From Luteibacter flocculans (GTDB lineage Bacteria > Pseudomonadota > Gammaproteobacteria > Xanthomonadales > Rhodanobacteraceae): a stretch of 64,000 bases of DNA. Below the pieces are notes generated by a model, which worked only from the letters and a program-made list of their open reading frames with translations, was not told the origin of the DNA and did not search any database. Positions 1 to 9,546 of this stretch are shown here, piece by piece (the first letter of the stretch is position 1; the number at the start of each line of letters is the position of its first letter). A program made the position numbers and the translations under genes. The stretch is taken from assembly GCF_023612255.1 (NCBI RefSeq), contig NZ_CP063231.1, positions 416,001 through 480,000 on the forward strand, given 5' to 3'.

Positions 1-1
1 C

Positions 2-1600
2 CAGTTCGGAACGTTCAATCCGAATGCCACCCTGTTCGGGCGCAGCGGCAACTGGAGCGGTTTCTTCACCGCCAACTATCTCGAGAACGACGTGGGTATC
101 GAGAACCCCACGTCCAGCCGCAAGCCGATCCACGACCACACCAACCAGGTGAAGGCGTTCGGCGATATCTCCTACCTCATCAACAACGACACGCGCCTCA
201 GCTTTATGTTCGGCGCGACCAACAACCGGTTCGAGATTCCGAACAACCCCAACCAGACGCCGTCGTTCGGTTATCTCGACGTGACCAACTTCGACTCCGC
301 CCAGCTCAACGAGCGCCAGCAGGAAAAGACCCGCTTCGGCGTGCTCAGCCTGCAGGGCAAGCTCGGCGAGACCGCGTATCAGGTATCGGCGGGGCAGCGC
401 TACAGCAGCCTGGCGTTCACCCCGGACGACATCGGCGACCTCATGTTCAACGGCGTGGCGTCCGACGTGCAGCGCACGAACCGCGCAAGCACGCTGCAAG
501 CCGACTTCTCGACGCCGTTGGGCGACAACCACACGCTGCGCTACGGCATCTATGGTGCGTTCGAACGTGCCAGCGCAAACAACAACGCCCTCGTGTTCCC
601 CGCCGATGCCGATGGCAATCAGACCTCGACCACGCCGATCAACGTCGTCGATGCCAGCCGGATCATCGCGCGCACCTATGCCCTGTACCTGCAGGACGAG
701 TGGAGCATTGGCGAGAAGTGGACGGTGAACTACGGCGTGCGCGCCGATCGCTATGACGCCTTCCGCCCTGAAAGCCAGCTCAGCCCGCGCGTCGGCCTGG
801 TGTACCAGCCGACCGACAGCACCACGATCCACGCCGGCTTCTCCCGCTACTTCACGCCGCCGGCCACGGAAATGATCTCGCCGACGTCGATCGCGAAGTT
901 CGCCGGCACGACCAATGCGTTGCCGGGTGCCGGTAACGACACCCCGCTGGCGGAACGATCGAGCTACTACGACGTGGGCATCTCGCAGAAGTTCGGCGAT
1001 GCGTGGACCGTCGGTCTCGACAGTTACTCGCGTCACGTCTCGCGCATTCAGGACGAAGGTCAGTTCGGTGCCGCGCTGGTCTACTCGACGTTCAACTACG
1101 ACCAGGGCAAGGTGAAGGGCGACGAGCTCACGGTGAACTACGACGGCGGCGCGTTGACCGCGTATTTCAACTTCGCCTACAACCGTTCCGTCGGCAAGCG
1201 CATCATCACGGGTCAGTACAACTTCAATCCCGACGACCTCGCGTACATCCAGGATCATTTCATCCACCTGGATCACGACCAGAAGTACACCTCGTCGGGC
1301 GGGATCAGCTACGCGTTCGCAGACTCCACGCGTATCGGCGCCGATTACCTGTTCGGCTCGGGCCTGCGTCGCGACGGCATCGTGCCGAACGGCGACACCA
1401 TGCCCGCGTACTTCCAGCTCAACCTGAGCGTGTCGCGCGACTTCCACCTGACCTCCGCAGGTGCCACCCACGCGCAACTGGCGCTGGTGAACGCCCTGGA
1501 TCGTACCTACGAGCTTCGCGACGGCTCGGGCATCGGCGTGGGGGCGCCGCAGTTCGGTCCGCGGCGTGGCGTGTTCCTTTCGCTCCAGCAGGACTTCTGA
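2..1600 (+). CDS. TonB-dependent receptor, C-terminal part (5' end outside window)
   Basis: The reading frame is already open at base 2 and runs to a TGA at 1598-1600, so only the last 532 or so residues are present; the GTG at 92 is internal, not a start. The protein is an alternation of short aromatic-ended strands and polar loops typical of an outer-membrane 22-strand barrel, with recognisable late-barrel segments (YLQDEWSIGEKWTVNYGVR, then LSPRVGLVYQP) and a terminal Phe, the outer-membrane assembly signal. Members of this family import siderophores, glycans or cofactors using TonB/ExbBD energy. The plug domain and TonB box lie upstream, so the substrate cannot be judged. A strong hairpin follows directly. 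Confidence 0.9.
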   Translation, partial: QFGTFNPNATLFGRSGNWSGFFTANYLENDVGIENPTSSRKPIHDHTNQVKAFGDISYLINNDTRLSFMFGATNNRFEIPNNPNQTPSFGYLDVTNFDSAQLNERQQEKTRFGVLSLQGKLGETAYQVSAGQRYSSLAFTPDDIGDLMFNGVASDVQRTNRASTLQADFSTPLGDNHTLRYGIYGAFERASANNNALVFPADADGNQTSTTPINVVDASRIIARTYALYLQDEWSIGEKWTVNYGVRADRYDAFRPESQLSPRVGLVYQPTDSTTIHAGFSRYFTPPATEMISPTSIAKFAGTTNALPGAGNDTPLAERSSYYDVGISQKFGDAWTVGLDSYSRHVSRIQDEGQFGAALVYSTFNYDQGKVKGDELTVNYDGGALTAYFNFAYNRSVGKRIITGQYNFNPDDLAYIQDHFIHLDHDQKYTSSGGISYAFADSTRIGADYLFGSGLRRDGIVPNGDTMPAYFQLNLSVSRDFHLTSAGATHAQLALVNALDRTYELRDGSGIGVGAPQFGPRRGVFLSLQQDF

Positions 1601-1606
1601 CGCGAC

Positions 1607-1637
1607 GGAGGGCGGCTGCCTAAGGCGGCCGCCCTCC
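1607..1637 (+). terminator. hairpin terminator after TonB receptor
   Basis: A perfect 10-bp GC stem (1607-1616 with 1628-1637) starts six bases after the receptor stop codon. There is no clear T-run after it, so efficiency as an intrinsic terminator is uncertain. Confidence 0.6.
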
Positions 1638-1710
1638 GGGTGCGGGAGCCCTGCACCCCCCGGCGACGGCCATCCGTTATCCTGCGCGTTCGACCCCGAA
1701 CGTGTACGGC

Positions 1711-2904
1711 ATGAACGCACAGCTTCCCGAACCCGGCGCCGACGAGCGCGCCCACTCCGATCACCTTGCCGCGCTGCTGCGTGAGGAGATCGCCTCGCAC
1801 GGTCCGATGCCTTTCTCGCGCTTCATGGAGCGCTGCCTGTACACGCCCGGCCTCGGCTACTACAGCGCGGGCAAGGCGAAGTTCGGCGCCGAGGGCGATT
1901 TCATCACCGCACCGGAGCTGGGGACGTTGTTCGCCCGCTGCGTCGTGCGCGCCAGCGAACCGGTGCTGGCGTCGCTTGGTGCCGAGGCGGATTTCCTCGA
2001 AATCGGCGGCGGTAGCGGCGCTTTTGCCGAGGCGGCACTCATGGCGATGGACGCCGCGCAGCGCTTGCCGCGCCGGTTCATGATCCTGGAACCGAGTGCG
2101 GATCTTCGCGAGCGGCAACGCGAACGCCTGCATGCGGCGCTGCCCCCTGAACTGTTCGAGCGTGTCGTGTGGCTGGACGGCCCTCCGGAGACCGACTGGG
2201 AGGGCGTGCTGTTTGCCAACGAAGTCATCGACGCCCTGCCGACGACGCGCTTCACCACGCGCGATGGCGAAGTGTACGAGGAGCACGTGGTACTGGATGG
2301 CGACGGGCGCTTCGTCCGTATCGATCGCCCGGCCGACGTCCTTGTCGGCGGCGCGGTGCGCCACGTGGAGCGCGATCTCGGACGCGAATTCGAGGCCGGC
2401 TACCGCAGCGAGATTCTTCCGCAATTGCCGTACTGGGTACAGGCGGTGGCAGGCAGCCTGCGACGCGGCACGATGATCTTCGCCGACTACGGTTACACGC
2501 GGGGCGAGTTCTATCTGCCCGAACGTAACGACGGCACGCTGCGCGCGTTCTACCGGCATCGCACGCACGCGGATGCCTTCTATCTTCCAGGCCTGCAGGA
2601 TCTCACCGCCTCGGTGGATTTCACAGCCTTGGCTGAGGCTGGCAACAGTGCCGGCTTTGGCGTCGCGGCGTACATGCCGCAGGCGCAGTTCCTGCTGGCC
2701 GCGGGCATGCAGGAATTCTTCGAGAACGACTATCTCGCGCTTACCGACGAGGCGGCGCGTTATCGCCTGGCACAGGAAGTGAAGAAGCTGACGTTGCCCG
2801 ACCAGATGGGAGAGCGTTTCCAGGTGATGTTGTTTGCCCGCGACATCGAGGCGACCGCGCTGCCGGCCGAGGTCATGGCGGCCGATCAGGGTTCGCGGCT
2901 GTAA
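1711..2904 (+). CDS. MidA/NDUFAF7-family SAM-dependent methyltransferase
   Basis: A 397-residue protein of the family that includes human NDUFAF7 (MidA), a mitochondrial arginine methyltransferase needed for complex I assembly; bacterial members are usually uncharacterised. The family N-terminal signature is clear (HGPMPFSRFMERCLY, then GYYSAGKAKFG and GDFITAPELG), followed by the SAM-binding glycine loop EIGGGSGAFA and the ANEVIDALP motif. I chose the ATG at 1711; a GTG nine bases upstream is in frame but less likely. It stands alone between the receptor terminator and the convergent cca operon. Whether it methylates a complex I subunit here is inference from family membership only. Confidence 0.88.
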   Translation: MNAQLPEPGADERAHSDHLAALLREEIASHGPMPFSRFMERCLYTPGLGYYSAGKAKFGAEGDFITAPELGTLFARCVVRASEPVLASLGAEADFLEIGGGSGAFAEAALMAMDAAQRLPRRFMILEPSADLRERQRERLHAALPPELFERVVWLDGPPETDWEGVLFANEVIDALPTTRFTTRDGEVYEEHVVLDGDGRFVRIDRPADVLVGGAVRHVERDLGREFEAGYRSEILPQLPYWVQAVAGSLRRGTMIFADYGYTRGEFYLPERNDGTLRAFYRHRTHADAFYLPGLQDLTASVDFTALAEAGNSAGFGVAAYMPQAQFLLAAGMQEFFENDYLALTDEAARYRLAQEVKKLTLPDQMGERFQVMLFARDIEATALPAEVMAADQGSRL

Positions 2905-2946
2905 CAACGGCGGCGGCGCATCAGGCGCCGCCCAGCGATAGACGCA

Positions 2947-4188
2947 CTACGGCGCGCTGTCCGGCACGGTGCGAGCGAGCGACGCAATCGCCTGCACCTG
3001 CGCCTTCTTCATGGCCTCGCCGATGGCGGGCCCTTGCAATCCCTGCGCGACGAACGGCTGCGACGTCACGGCGGCAGCGGCATCGCGACACGCACGCAGG
3101 TAGTCGGCCTGAGGATACGGCGCCGTCTCGCTGCCGAGCCGTCCGCGCTTGTCGGCCATGCACGCGAGCAGGAAGGTCTCCAGTCGCTCGGAGCGACGCA
3201 ACGCGCCGAGTGCGTCGAGCAGACGCAGGACGGTGGTGGGCTTGAGTTCAAACGCCATGTGCGCGTTGAGATGGTGCTTGCAGACCATCTCCGCCATGAA
3301 CGCATACTCGGTCGGCACCTTCAGTCGCGCGGAAAGCTCGCGCACCGGCGCGATGCCGCGTTGCTCATGCATGATGTGCCGCGGCAGGACATCGGCGGGG
3401 GTCAATGCCTTGCCCAGGTCGTGCGTGAGCGCACACCAGCCCACCAGTGCATCGCCCGGCGCGAGCTTTGCTGCGGCATCCAGTACCAGTTCGAGATGGA
3501 TGCCCGTGTCGACCTCGGGATGGAATTCCGGTCGCTGGGGTACGCCGTAAAGCGCATCCACTTCGGGAAACAGCACGCGCAGCGCGCCGCATTCGCGCAG
3601 CACGCGAACGAATGCCGAAGGCATGGGCTCGGACAAGGCCTTGCGCGTTTCCGCCCAGACGCGTTCCGGCACGAGGTGGTCCACTTCGCCGTCTTCCACG
3701 ATTTGCCGCATCAGGCCCATGGTTTCGTCCGCCACGGTAAAGCCGAGCGGCGCGTACCGTGCGGCGAAACGTGCCACGCGCAGCAGGCGCACGGGGTCTT
3801 CGGCGAAAGCGGGAGACACGTGCCGCAGCGTTCGGGTTTCGATGTCGCGCACGCCGCCGAACGGATCGACGAGCGTCCCGTCGTCGCGCTCGGCGATGGC
3901 GTTGATGGTGAGGTCGCGACGTTCGAGATCCTGCTCCACGGTGACCGTGGGATCCGCATGGAAGGCGAAGCCGTGATACCCGCGTCCCGTCTTGCGTTCC
4001 GTGCGGGCGAGGGCGTACTCCTCCTTCGTCTCGCCGTGGAGGAACACGGGGAAGTCCTTGCCTACCGCCTTGTAACCCGCCTCGAGCATCGCCTCCGGCG
4101 TGGCGCCGACGACGACCCAGTCGCGGTCCACGACGGGTCGGCCCAGCAATTTGTCGCGGACGGCGCCGCCAACGAGGTAGATGTCCAT
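2947..4188 (-). CDS. cca: multifunctional CCA tRNA nucleotidyltransferase (with HD domain)
   Basis: At 413 residues this matches the long gammaproteobacterial Cca, which adds or repairs the 3' CCA of tRNA and carries an HD phosphohydrolase domain. The N-terminus shows the class II nucleotidyltransferase core: [11 protein letters not shown], the [10 protein letters not shown] catalytic acidic pair, and [10 protein letters not shown]. The HD domain follows near the middle ([11 protein letters not shown]), typical of the enzymes with 2'-nucleotidase, 2',3'-cyclic phosphodiesterase and phosphatase activity in E. coli. The start has a GAGGAC ribosome site, and the gene begins six bases after the stop of the upstream epimerase gene, so the two are probably co-transcribed with slt. 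Confidence 0.95.
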   Translation of the reverse strand: MDIYLVGGAVRDKLLGRPVVDRDWVVVGATPEAMLEAGYKAVGKDFPVFLHGETKEEYALARTERKTGRGYHGFAFHADPTVTVEQDLERRDLTINAIAERDDGTLVDPFGGVRDIETRTLRHVSPAFAEDPVRLLRVARFAARYAPLGFTVADETMGLMRQIVEDGEVDHLVPERVWAETRKALSEPMPSAFVRVLRECGALRVLFPEVDALYGVPQRPEFHPEVDTGIHLELVLDAAAKLAPGDALVGWCALTHDLGKALTPADVLPRHIMHEQRGIAPVRELSARLKVPTEYAFMAEMVCKHHLNAHMAFELKPTTVLRLLDALGALRRSERLETFLLACMADKRGRLGSETAPYPQADYLRACRDAAAAVTSQPFVAQGLQGPAIGEAMKKAQVQAIASLARTVPDSAP

Positions 4189-4194
4189 GCGTCC

Positions 4195-5133
4195 TCAGGG
4201 GCGCCGACGTTCGCGCGCCGCATCGAGCCGGCGATGGCGCGCCGGTGCAGCGAGCAGGCGGGGTAGCCAGTCGGAAAAACGCTGCGGCACGATGCCGAGT
4301 TGCGCGAGCCCGTCCTGTTGGCCGACCGAATCGATCAGCAGCGAGCGGAAGTTGTCCGGCGTGAAGGGCTTGCCGGGCACGAATTGCGCGAACGCTGCCT
4401 GGAGGCGACCGAGTGCATCGGGCATCGGCAACACCAGTCGATGACGACCACGCGCATCGCGGATGGCGCGCACGATCTCGATGAGCGACAACGCCTCGGG
4501 GCCGTACAGCTGGTAGGTCTGCAGCATGGTGCTGCGGTCCACGACGGCGCGCGCGATGGCTTCCGCCACATCGCCCACGTAGACCGGCGCCATCTTCGCG
4601 TGCGGACGCGGCAACGGCATCACGGGAGCCACGCGCAGCAGCGCGTCGAAGCGGCTGACCAGACCGTCGCCGGGGCCGAAGATCGTGCTGGCCTCGTAGA
4701 TCGTCCAGTCCAGCGTCGAGGCCTTCACCAGGGCTTCGGCTTCGCCACGCGAACGCAGATAGCCGGACTCGCCCCTGCCTGCGTTGAGCGAACTCATGAG
4801 ATGCAGGCGGTCTACGCCAGTGTCTCGGCAGGCCTCGACCACGGCCCTGACCAACCCCACGTGCACGCGTTCGAACGTGTTCTTGCCGCTTTCGTTGAGG
4901 ATGCCTACGAAGTGGATGACGGTGTCGGCACCGGCGATATGCCGGCGCAGGGTCGGCACGTCGTGGACGTCTGCGGTGACGAGGGTGACGTTGCGCCCGA
5001 CGGCGCTTTGCCGATGCGCTTCGCGGTTGCGCGAGAGCACGACGAGCTGATGGCCGTCCGCGGCCAGGCGCGGCACGAGCGCACTACCGAGGAATCCCGT
5101 GCCGCCGAGCACGACGATGCGTTGGGGTGTCAT
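4195..5133 (-). CDS. NDUFA9-like NAD(P)-binding epimerase
   Basis: A 312-residue atypical short-chain dehydrogenase beginning with the Rossmann motif VVLGGTGFLGSALVPRLA. The middle contains VIHFVGILNESG and FGPGDGLVSRF, features of the complex I NDUFA9 subfamily of nucleoside-diphosphate-sugar epimerase-like proteins, which bind NADPH but often lack the catalytic YxxxK. A good ribosome site (TGAGGAG) precedes the ATG at 5133. It lies between slt and cca on the same strand, 61 bp after slt and 6 bp before cca. The substrate is unknown; a redox-sensing or quinone-related role is a family-level guess. Confidence 0.82.
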   Translation of the reverse strand: MTPQRIVVLGGTGFLGSALVPRLAADGHQLVVLSRNREAHRQSAVGRNVTLVTADVHDVPTLRRHIAGADTVIHFVGILNESGKNTFERVHVGLVRAVVEACRDTGVDRLHLMSSLNAGRGESGYLRSRGEAEALVKASTLDWTIYEASTIFGPGDGLVSRFDALLRVAPVMPLPRPHAKMAPVYVGDVAEAIARAVVDRSTMLQTYQLYGPEALSLIEIVRAIRDARGRHRLVLPMPDALGRLQAAFAQFVPGKPFTPDNFRSLLIDSVGQQDGLAQLGIVPQRFSDWLPRLLAAPARHRRLDAARERRRP

Positions 5134-5194
5134 GGGTGGTTCTCCTCAGGCGAGGTCGCCAGCGTAGGCATCATGGCAACCCTCGCCAAGCCGT

Positions 5195-7297
5195 TCACCG
5201 CTGCGGTTCCTGCGGTGTCGGCGCCGACGATGCGGTGGCGGGTGGTGACTCCATGACAGCGGGAGCCGTCGGCGGCGTCGGCTTGACCGCGGCCGGTGCC
5301 GGGCACGACACCGGCTTGCGAACAGCGCCCGGGCCGGGCAACGCGTAGGTGCTGCCGATGCGCGTCATCCGGGTGGCGATTGGCAAGGCGTTGCCATTGA
5401 GACGCCAGTCGTAGATCACCGCGAAAGCCATCACGCGAGCGACGTATTCGCGGGTTTCCTTATACGGGATGGTGGCGACGAACACGTCGGGATCGAGCGT
5501 CCCGCGTGCTTCCACCCATTGATCCACCTTGTTCGGGCCGGCGTTGTAGGCGGCGCTGGCGAGCCAGGGCGCGCCGTTGTAGCGCGCGGCCATCTGCGCG
5601 AGATAGCGCGTGCCGAGTTCGATATTGGTCGTGGGTTCGTAGAGGCTGTCGCCACCGGCCCAGGCGAGCCCGTTGCGCTTCGCCACCAGCGCGGCTGTGC
5701 CCGGCAGGAGCTGCATGAGGCCGCGCGCGTCGGCGCCGGAGCGCGCATCGCTCATCCACGCGCTTTCCGCGCGGATGATGGCGTAGGCCCATGGCGCCTC
5801 GATGCCGGCCTGGTTCGCCTGCTCGACCACGCCATCCTGGCGAGCCAGCGGGAAGCGCTGTTCGTAGAGACGCAACGCATCGCCGGAGGACAGGCCGAAT
5901 ACCGCGCGGTCGTACCAGCCGTTGCGGAAGGCGAGATCGGCAGCGAGGCGCTGGGTGTCCGCATCGCGTCCGGCCAGTGCCGCAGTCCACTCGCGTCGCG
6001 CGAACTTCTGCAAGCCCACGGCGTACAGCTCGAAGGCCCGGTTGAGGCCGGGGTCGGAGAGCAGCGCCGCCTCGCGCGTCTCGTCGGTCGCCATGCGGGC
6101 GGGGCAGATTGCGTACGACGTATCGCTGCGATCGGCGGCGAGGAAACCGAAGTACGTCGCTTCCTGCGCGACCGAACGATAGAGCGCCTTCGCATCGCTC
6201 TGGCGGCCCAGCTTCTCCAGCACGAATGCCCGGAAGTAACGCCACTCGCCGTCGTCCTTCTGCGACTCGCCCAGTGCATCGAGCGCGGCCAGCGCGGCGC
6301 TCCAGTCCTGTCGCGCCAGGGCCACGCGCACGCGCCATTCGCGCGTGGCGTCGCTCTGCGCGCCGGGTGCCAGCGATGCCAGGCGGTCGAGCGCCGATTC
6401 GTCGAAATCCGTGGCGTGGAACAGCGCCAACGTGTTTTCGATCGCGTCTTTTTGCTGCTCGCTGAGCTTGAACCGTGGCCCGAGCGTGCTCCATGCGCTA
6501 TCGGCGAGGGTGGACTGTTTGCGCGCCATGCGTTGCAAAGCGAGCGTCACCGCCTGGCGATGGCGCGGCGTATCGGGCCACGTGTTCGCATCGCGCAGCG
6601 CGGACGCGGGATCGTTCAAGGCCTGGCCGATGCGCTTCGCCGCTTCGGCGTCTTCGGGCGGAAGCCACGGTGCGAGCGAGGCGACGGTGCCGCCCTTGCC
6701 GGCATCGGCGGCGACCTGGATGCGCGACCACAGGCGATCCGTCGTGAGCAGGCCCTGATCGTGTGCCGCCGCGATCACGGGATCGCAGGCATTGGGCAGG
6801 CTCGCTTTTTTCCAGAGGTCGGCAAGATCGGTCTCGAAGACCAGCGGCTCGTTGCGCGAAAGCTTCGCCTGCAGGGCGAAACAGCTCAGCGCGTCGCCGA
6901 GGCCCGGCTGGTACATCGCGCTGAAAGTGACCCAATCCTTGCGCCGCGCCAGTTCCCCGAGAAAGTCGCGGCGCAGGTCGCCGGCGGGAATGAGCCCCGG
7001 ATAGCGCGCGAGATACGCGTCCACGTGGGCACGGTCGAGCGTGCGCAGATCGTGTTCGAGCGCGGCAGCCTCCAGGTACGGAAAGAGCACGTAGCTTTCG
7101 AGACCGGCCGCCTGGGCGCGCCATGCGTCGCCGCCCTGCTGCGCGACCGCGTAGGCCTGGCGAAAGCGGGCGCGCTGGGTCTCCGTCGTATCCGCCGATG
7201 CGGACGAGGCCACGAGGAGGCCGCAAGCGGCGAGGGCGAGGCTGGCCATGACACGGAGTGAGCGGGCGGCGCGTCGCGATGCCGGTGGAGCGATCAT
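5195..7297 (-). CDS. slt: soluble lytic murein transglycosylase
   Basis: A 700-residue periplasmic peptidoglycan lytic transglycosylase that cleaves MurNAc-GlcNAc bonds to give 1,6-anhydro ends. A signal peptide ends near SSASA (residues 1-36). A long alpha-helical superhelix (about 40-480) is followed by the lysozyme-like SLT domain, where RAESAW places the catalytic Glu at about residue 511 and GLMQLLPGTA and AAYNAGPNKV complete the signature. Unlike E. coli Slt70 (about 645 residues) it has a Pro/Ala-rich tail of roughly 50 residues after the catalytic domain. An AAGGA ribosome site sits six bases before the ATG. It heads a minus-strand group with the epimerase and cca. Confidence 0.95.
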   Translation of the reverse strand: MIAPPASRRAARSLRVMASLALAACGLLVASSASADTTETQRARFRQAYAVAQQGGDAWRAQAAGLESYVLFPYLEAAALEHDLRTLDRAHVDAYLARYPGLIPAGDLRRDFLGELARRKDWVTFSAMYQPGLGDALSCFALQAKLSRNEPLVFETDLADLWKKASLPNACDPVIAAAHDQGLLTTDRLWSRIQVAADAGKGGTVASLAPWLPPEDAEAAKRIGQALNDPASALRDANTWPDTPRHRQAVTLALQRMARKQSTLADSAWSTLGPRFKLSEQQKDAIENTLALFHATDFDESALDRLASLAPGAQSDATREWRVRVALARQDWSAALAALDALGESQKDDGEWRYFRAFVLEKLGRQSDAKALYRSVAQEATYFGFLAADRSDTSYAICPARMATDETREAALLSDPGLNRAFELYAVGLQKFARREWTAALAGRDADTQRLAADLAFRNGWYDRAVFGLSSGDALRLYEQRFPLARQDGVVEQANQAGIEAPWAYAIIRAESAWMSDARSGADARGLMQLLPGTAALVAKRNGLAWAGGDSLYEPTTNIELGTRYLAQMAARYNGAPWLASAAYNAGPNKVDQWVEARGTLDPDVFVATIPYKETREYVARVMAFAVIYDWRLNGNALPIATRMTRIGSTYALPGPGAVRKPVSCPAPAAVKPTPPTAPAVMESPPATASSAPTPQEPQR

Positions 7298-7443
7298 CGG
7301 GATTCCTTCACGGGTACGTCCGGCACGATTGTAAGGGAACGACGCGCGCAGGCTGGATGAACACCCTGAACGGCGGGAATCGCCCTGATGAGCGCGGCCC
7401 GCTAAGCTTGTACCGCTTACATCCGTTTTCGACCTGGAACGTC

Positions 7444-9096
7444 ATGTCCCTTTCTCGCTACGCGCGGTTCGCCCGGCCGCTCGCTTGGATCGTCCTCATG
7501 GCTGCAGCCGTCTTTGGCGCGGCCTACTGGTGGCTTCTGGGCCGTCCGGTGACGCTTCCCGATTCACCGACGGCGAAGATCGGCTGCGTGTCCTATGCGC
7601 CCTTCCGTTTCGCGGGCGAGACGCCGTTCGATCCGAATGCGTTCATTTCACCGCAGCGTATTGAGGAAGACCTCAAGGCCTTGTCCACGCGCTTCGACTG
7701 TGTGCGCACGTATTCGATGGGGCAGGGCTTGGGCGCGGTGCCGGACATCGCTGGCCGCTACGGCATGAAGGTGCTGATGGGCATCTGGCTGGGCCGCGAC
7801 CCGATCGCCAACGAGCGCGAGATCGCCCTCGGTATCGCTGCGGCGAAACGCGATCGCAATACCTTGCGCGGCATCATCGTCGGCAACGAGGTGCTCCTGC
7901 GCAACGAGTTGTCCGAGAAGGCGCTGGCCGCCGACATCGCGCGCGTCAACGAGGCCACCGATGTCCCCGTGACCTACGCAGACGTCTGGGAGTTCTGGCA
8001 GGCGCATCCGGCGCTGGCGAAGGTCACCGACTACATCACCATCCACATCCTGCCGTACTGGGAAGACGAGCCGGTTTCGCCGGAGAAGGCCGTGCGCCAC
8101 GTCGCCGACGTGTACCAGCGCATGAAGGCGGAGTTTCCTGGCAAGCAGATCATGATCGGCGAGACCGGTTGGCCCAGCCAGGGACGCACGCGGCGGGATG
8201 CGAGCGCCAGTCTCGTCAACGAGGCGCGCTACCTGCGCGAGTTCCTCAACTACGCCGCCACGGTGGACATGCCGTACAACGTGATCGAGGCGTTCGATCA
8301 GCCATGGAAACGCGATCTCGAAGGCACCGTGGGTGGCTTCTGGGGCATCTTCGATGCAAAGGGCGAGCCGAAGTTCGCCATGACCGGACCGGTGGTCGAA
8401 GAATCGCGCTGGTCTTGGGGGCTTGCCGCAGGCGGCGTCGTGGCCGTGCTGTTCGTCCTCGCAGGGGCCTTCCGTCGGCGCTGGCACGGCGTGCCGGGGT
8501 GGGCGGCGCTTGCGCTGTCGGGCTTCGCGACGGGTACTGCGCTCGCTGCGCATGCGCGCCTGTTGTGGTTCGCTTGCCGCAACCCGCTTGAGTGGACCGT
8601 CGGTGTCGCGGCCGGTGTGGCCGGTGCGTTCACGGCGCTCTGGCTCGCGCGCGCCATCGCCGCGCGTCTCGCGGCGCCGGTGAATCCCGCCGAGGTCGCG
8701 CCACGCCCCGTCGAGCGGCGGATGTGGGGTATGGCGTGGACCGACGCCTTCACGCCACAGCGCTTCGTCTGGATGTTCATCCTGACGCTTTACGGGATTC
8801 TGATGGCCTTCAACGGCCGTTACCGCGATTTCCCCATCGGCCTGTTCGCCATGCCGTGCATCGGGTTTCTCACGCTCGCGCTGTTGCGCACGCGCGAAGA
8901 CGCACTGATGCCGCTGGTGGAGGAACGCTTTCTGGCGATCTGGCTCGTGCTGCTGGGGATCGCGGTGGTCGTGCAGGAGCTTGGCGCCAACGTGGTCGCC
9001 TGGGGCTGGCTGCTGTTGAACCTCGCGCTGGCGTTCCCCGTGCTGGCGGCGTGGGCCCGTGCCGCACGGCGTCCAAAGGACACAAGGCCAGCGTGA
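7444..9096 (+). CDS. membrane-anchored GH17-type beta-1,3-glucan hydrolase/transglycosylase
   Basis: The 550-residue protein has an N-terminal membrane anchor (about residues 10-35), a periplasmic glycoside hydrolase family 17 domain (about 45-315), then several hydrophobic helices to the C-terminus. The GH17 acid/base Glu is in VGNEVLL (about E149) and the nucleophile in GETGWPS (about E240), with FDQPWKR and GFWGIFD completing the barrel. Similar proteins in Pseudomonas and Xanthomonas are thought to trim or branch periplasmic or exported glucans. The open frame extends upstream to 7258, but that part reads like non-coding sequence and overlaps slt, so the ATG at 7444 is preferred. Confidence 0.85.
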   Translation: MSLSRYARFARPLAWIVLMAAAVFGAAYWWLLGRPVTLPDSPTAKIGCVSYAPFRFAGETPFDPNAFISPQRIEEDLKALSTRFDCVRTYSMGQGLGAVPDIAGRYGMKVLMGIWLGRDPIANEREIALGIAAAKRDRNTLRGIIVGNEVLLRNELSEKALAADIARVNEATDVPVTYADVWEFWQAHPALAKVTDYITIHILPYWEDEPVSPEKAVRHVADVYQRMKAEFPGKQIMIGETGWPSQGRTRRDASASLVNEARYLREFLNYAATVDMPYNVIEAFDQPWKRDLEGTVGGFWGIFDAKGEPKFAMTGPVVEESRWSWGLAAGGVVAVLFVLAGAFRRRWHGVPGWAALALSGFATGTALAAHARLLWFACRNPLEWTVGVAAGVAGAFTALWLARAIAARLAAPVNPAEVAPRPVERRMWGMAWTDAFTPQRFVWMFILTLYGILMAFNGRYRDFPIGLFAMPCIGFLTLALLRTREDALMPLVEERFLAIWLVLLGIAVVVQELGANVVAWGWLLLNLALAFPVLAAWARAARRPKDTRPA

Positions 9097-9104
9097 TCTG
9101 AAGG

Positions 9105-9132
9105 CACCGCGAGCGACGCATCGCTCGCGGTG
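9105..9132. terminator. bidirectional hairpin between convergent genes
   Basis: A perfect 12-bp stem (9105-9116 with 9121-9132) around a CGCA tetraloop lies between the stops of the GH17-type gene and the convergent small membrane gene. It lacks a T-run, but its position suits a shared terminator. Confidence 0.6.
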
Positions 9133-9147
9133 TCGATGACTGATGCG

Positions 9148-9540
9148 CTAAGCGCGGACCGGCTGATCCAGCGCCGGCCTTGCGCGGTCGTATTGAATGC
9201 GCACCAGCCGCAGCGTGCCGATCAGCAGCGCGAGTGCACCGCCTTCGTAGCAGTACAACTGCAAGGCGATGGCGCCGAGCGAGACGGCGAGCACCGCGGC
9301 AAACGTATGCCGCCAGCACACGGCGAGCAGCGCCGCGAGCACCGCGGCATAGCCGTAGCCATAGCTCAGGAATCCGCGCACGACGGCCTCGCGCAGGTCA
9401 CACCACCACGGTCCCGTGGCGGCTTCGCACGCATGCGCCATGTGCGGCGGCTCGACGAACTCATAACGCACGAGCGTGGCGGCGAGGGCAACGATGACGA
9501 TCACGGCCCAGGGGAGGGCGGTACGCAGGGAGGAATTCAT
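9148..9540 (-). CDS. small membrane protein of unknown function
   Basis: A 130-residue protein with an N-terminal hydrophobic segment (about residues 8-25), a polar stretch containing HACEAATGPWWCDLREA with two Cys that could form a disulfide outside the membrane, and two or three further hydrophobic helices (about 58-115). I do not recognise a family. It begins only six bases after the stop of the endonuclease/exonuclease/phosphatase gene and is last in the cytochrome c4-dsbA transcription unit, so it is probably co-expressed with it. Confidence 0.65.
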   Translation of the reverse strand: MNSSLRTALPWAVIVIVALAATLVRYEFVEPPHMAHACEAATGPWWCDLREAVVRGFLSYGYGYAAVLAALLAVCWRHTFAAVLAVSLGAIALQLYCYEGGALALLIGTLRLVRIQYDRARPALDQPVRA

Positions 9541-9546
9541 GCTGGC

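Noticed and set aside
5519-7261. 580-codon open frame opposite slt
   Set aside because: Antisense of slt with no ribosome site or recognisable motif.
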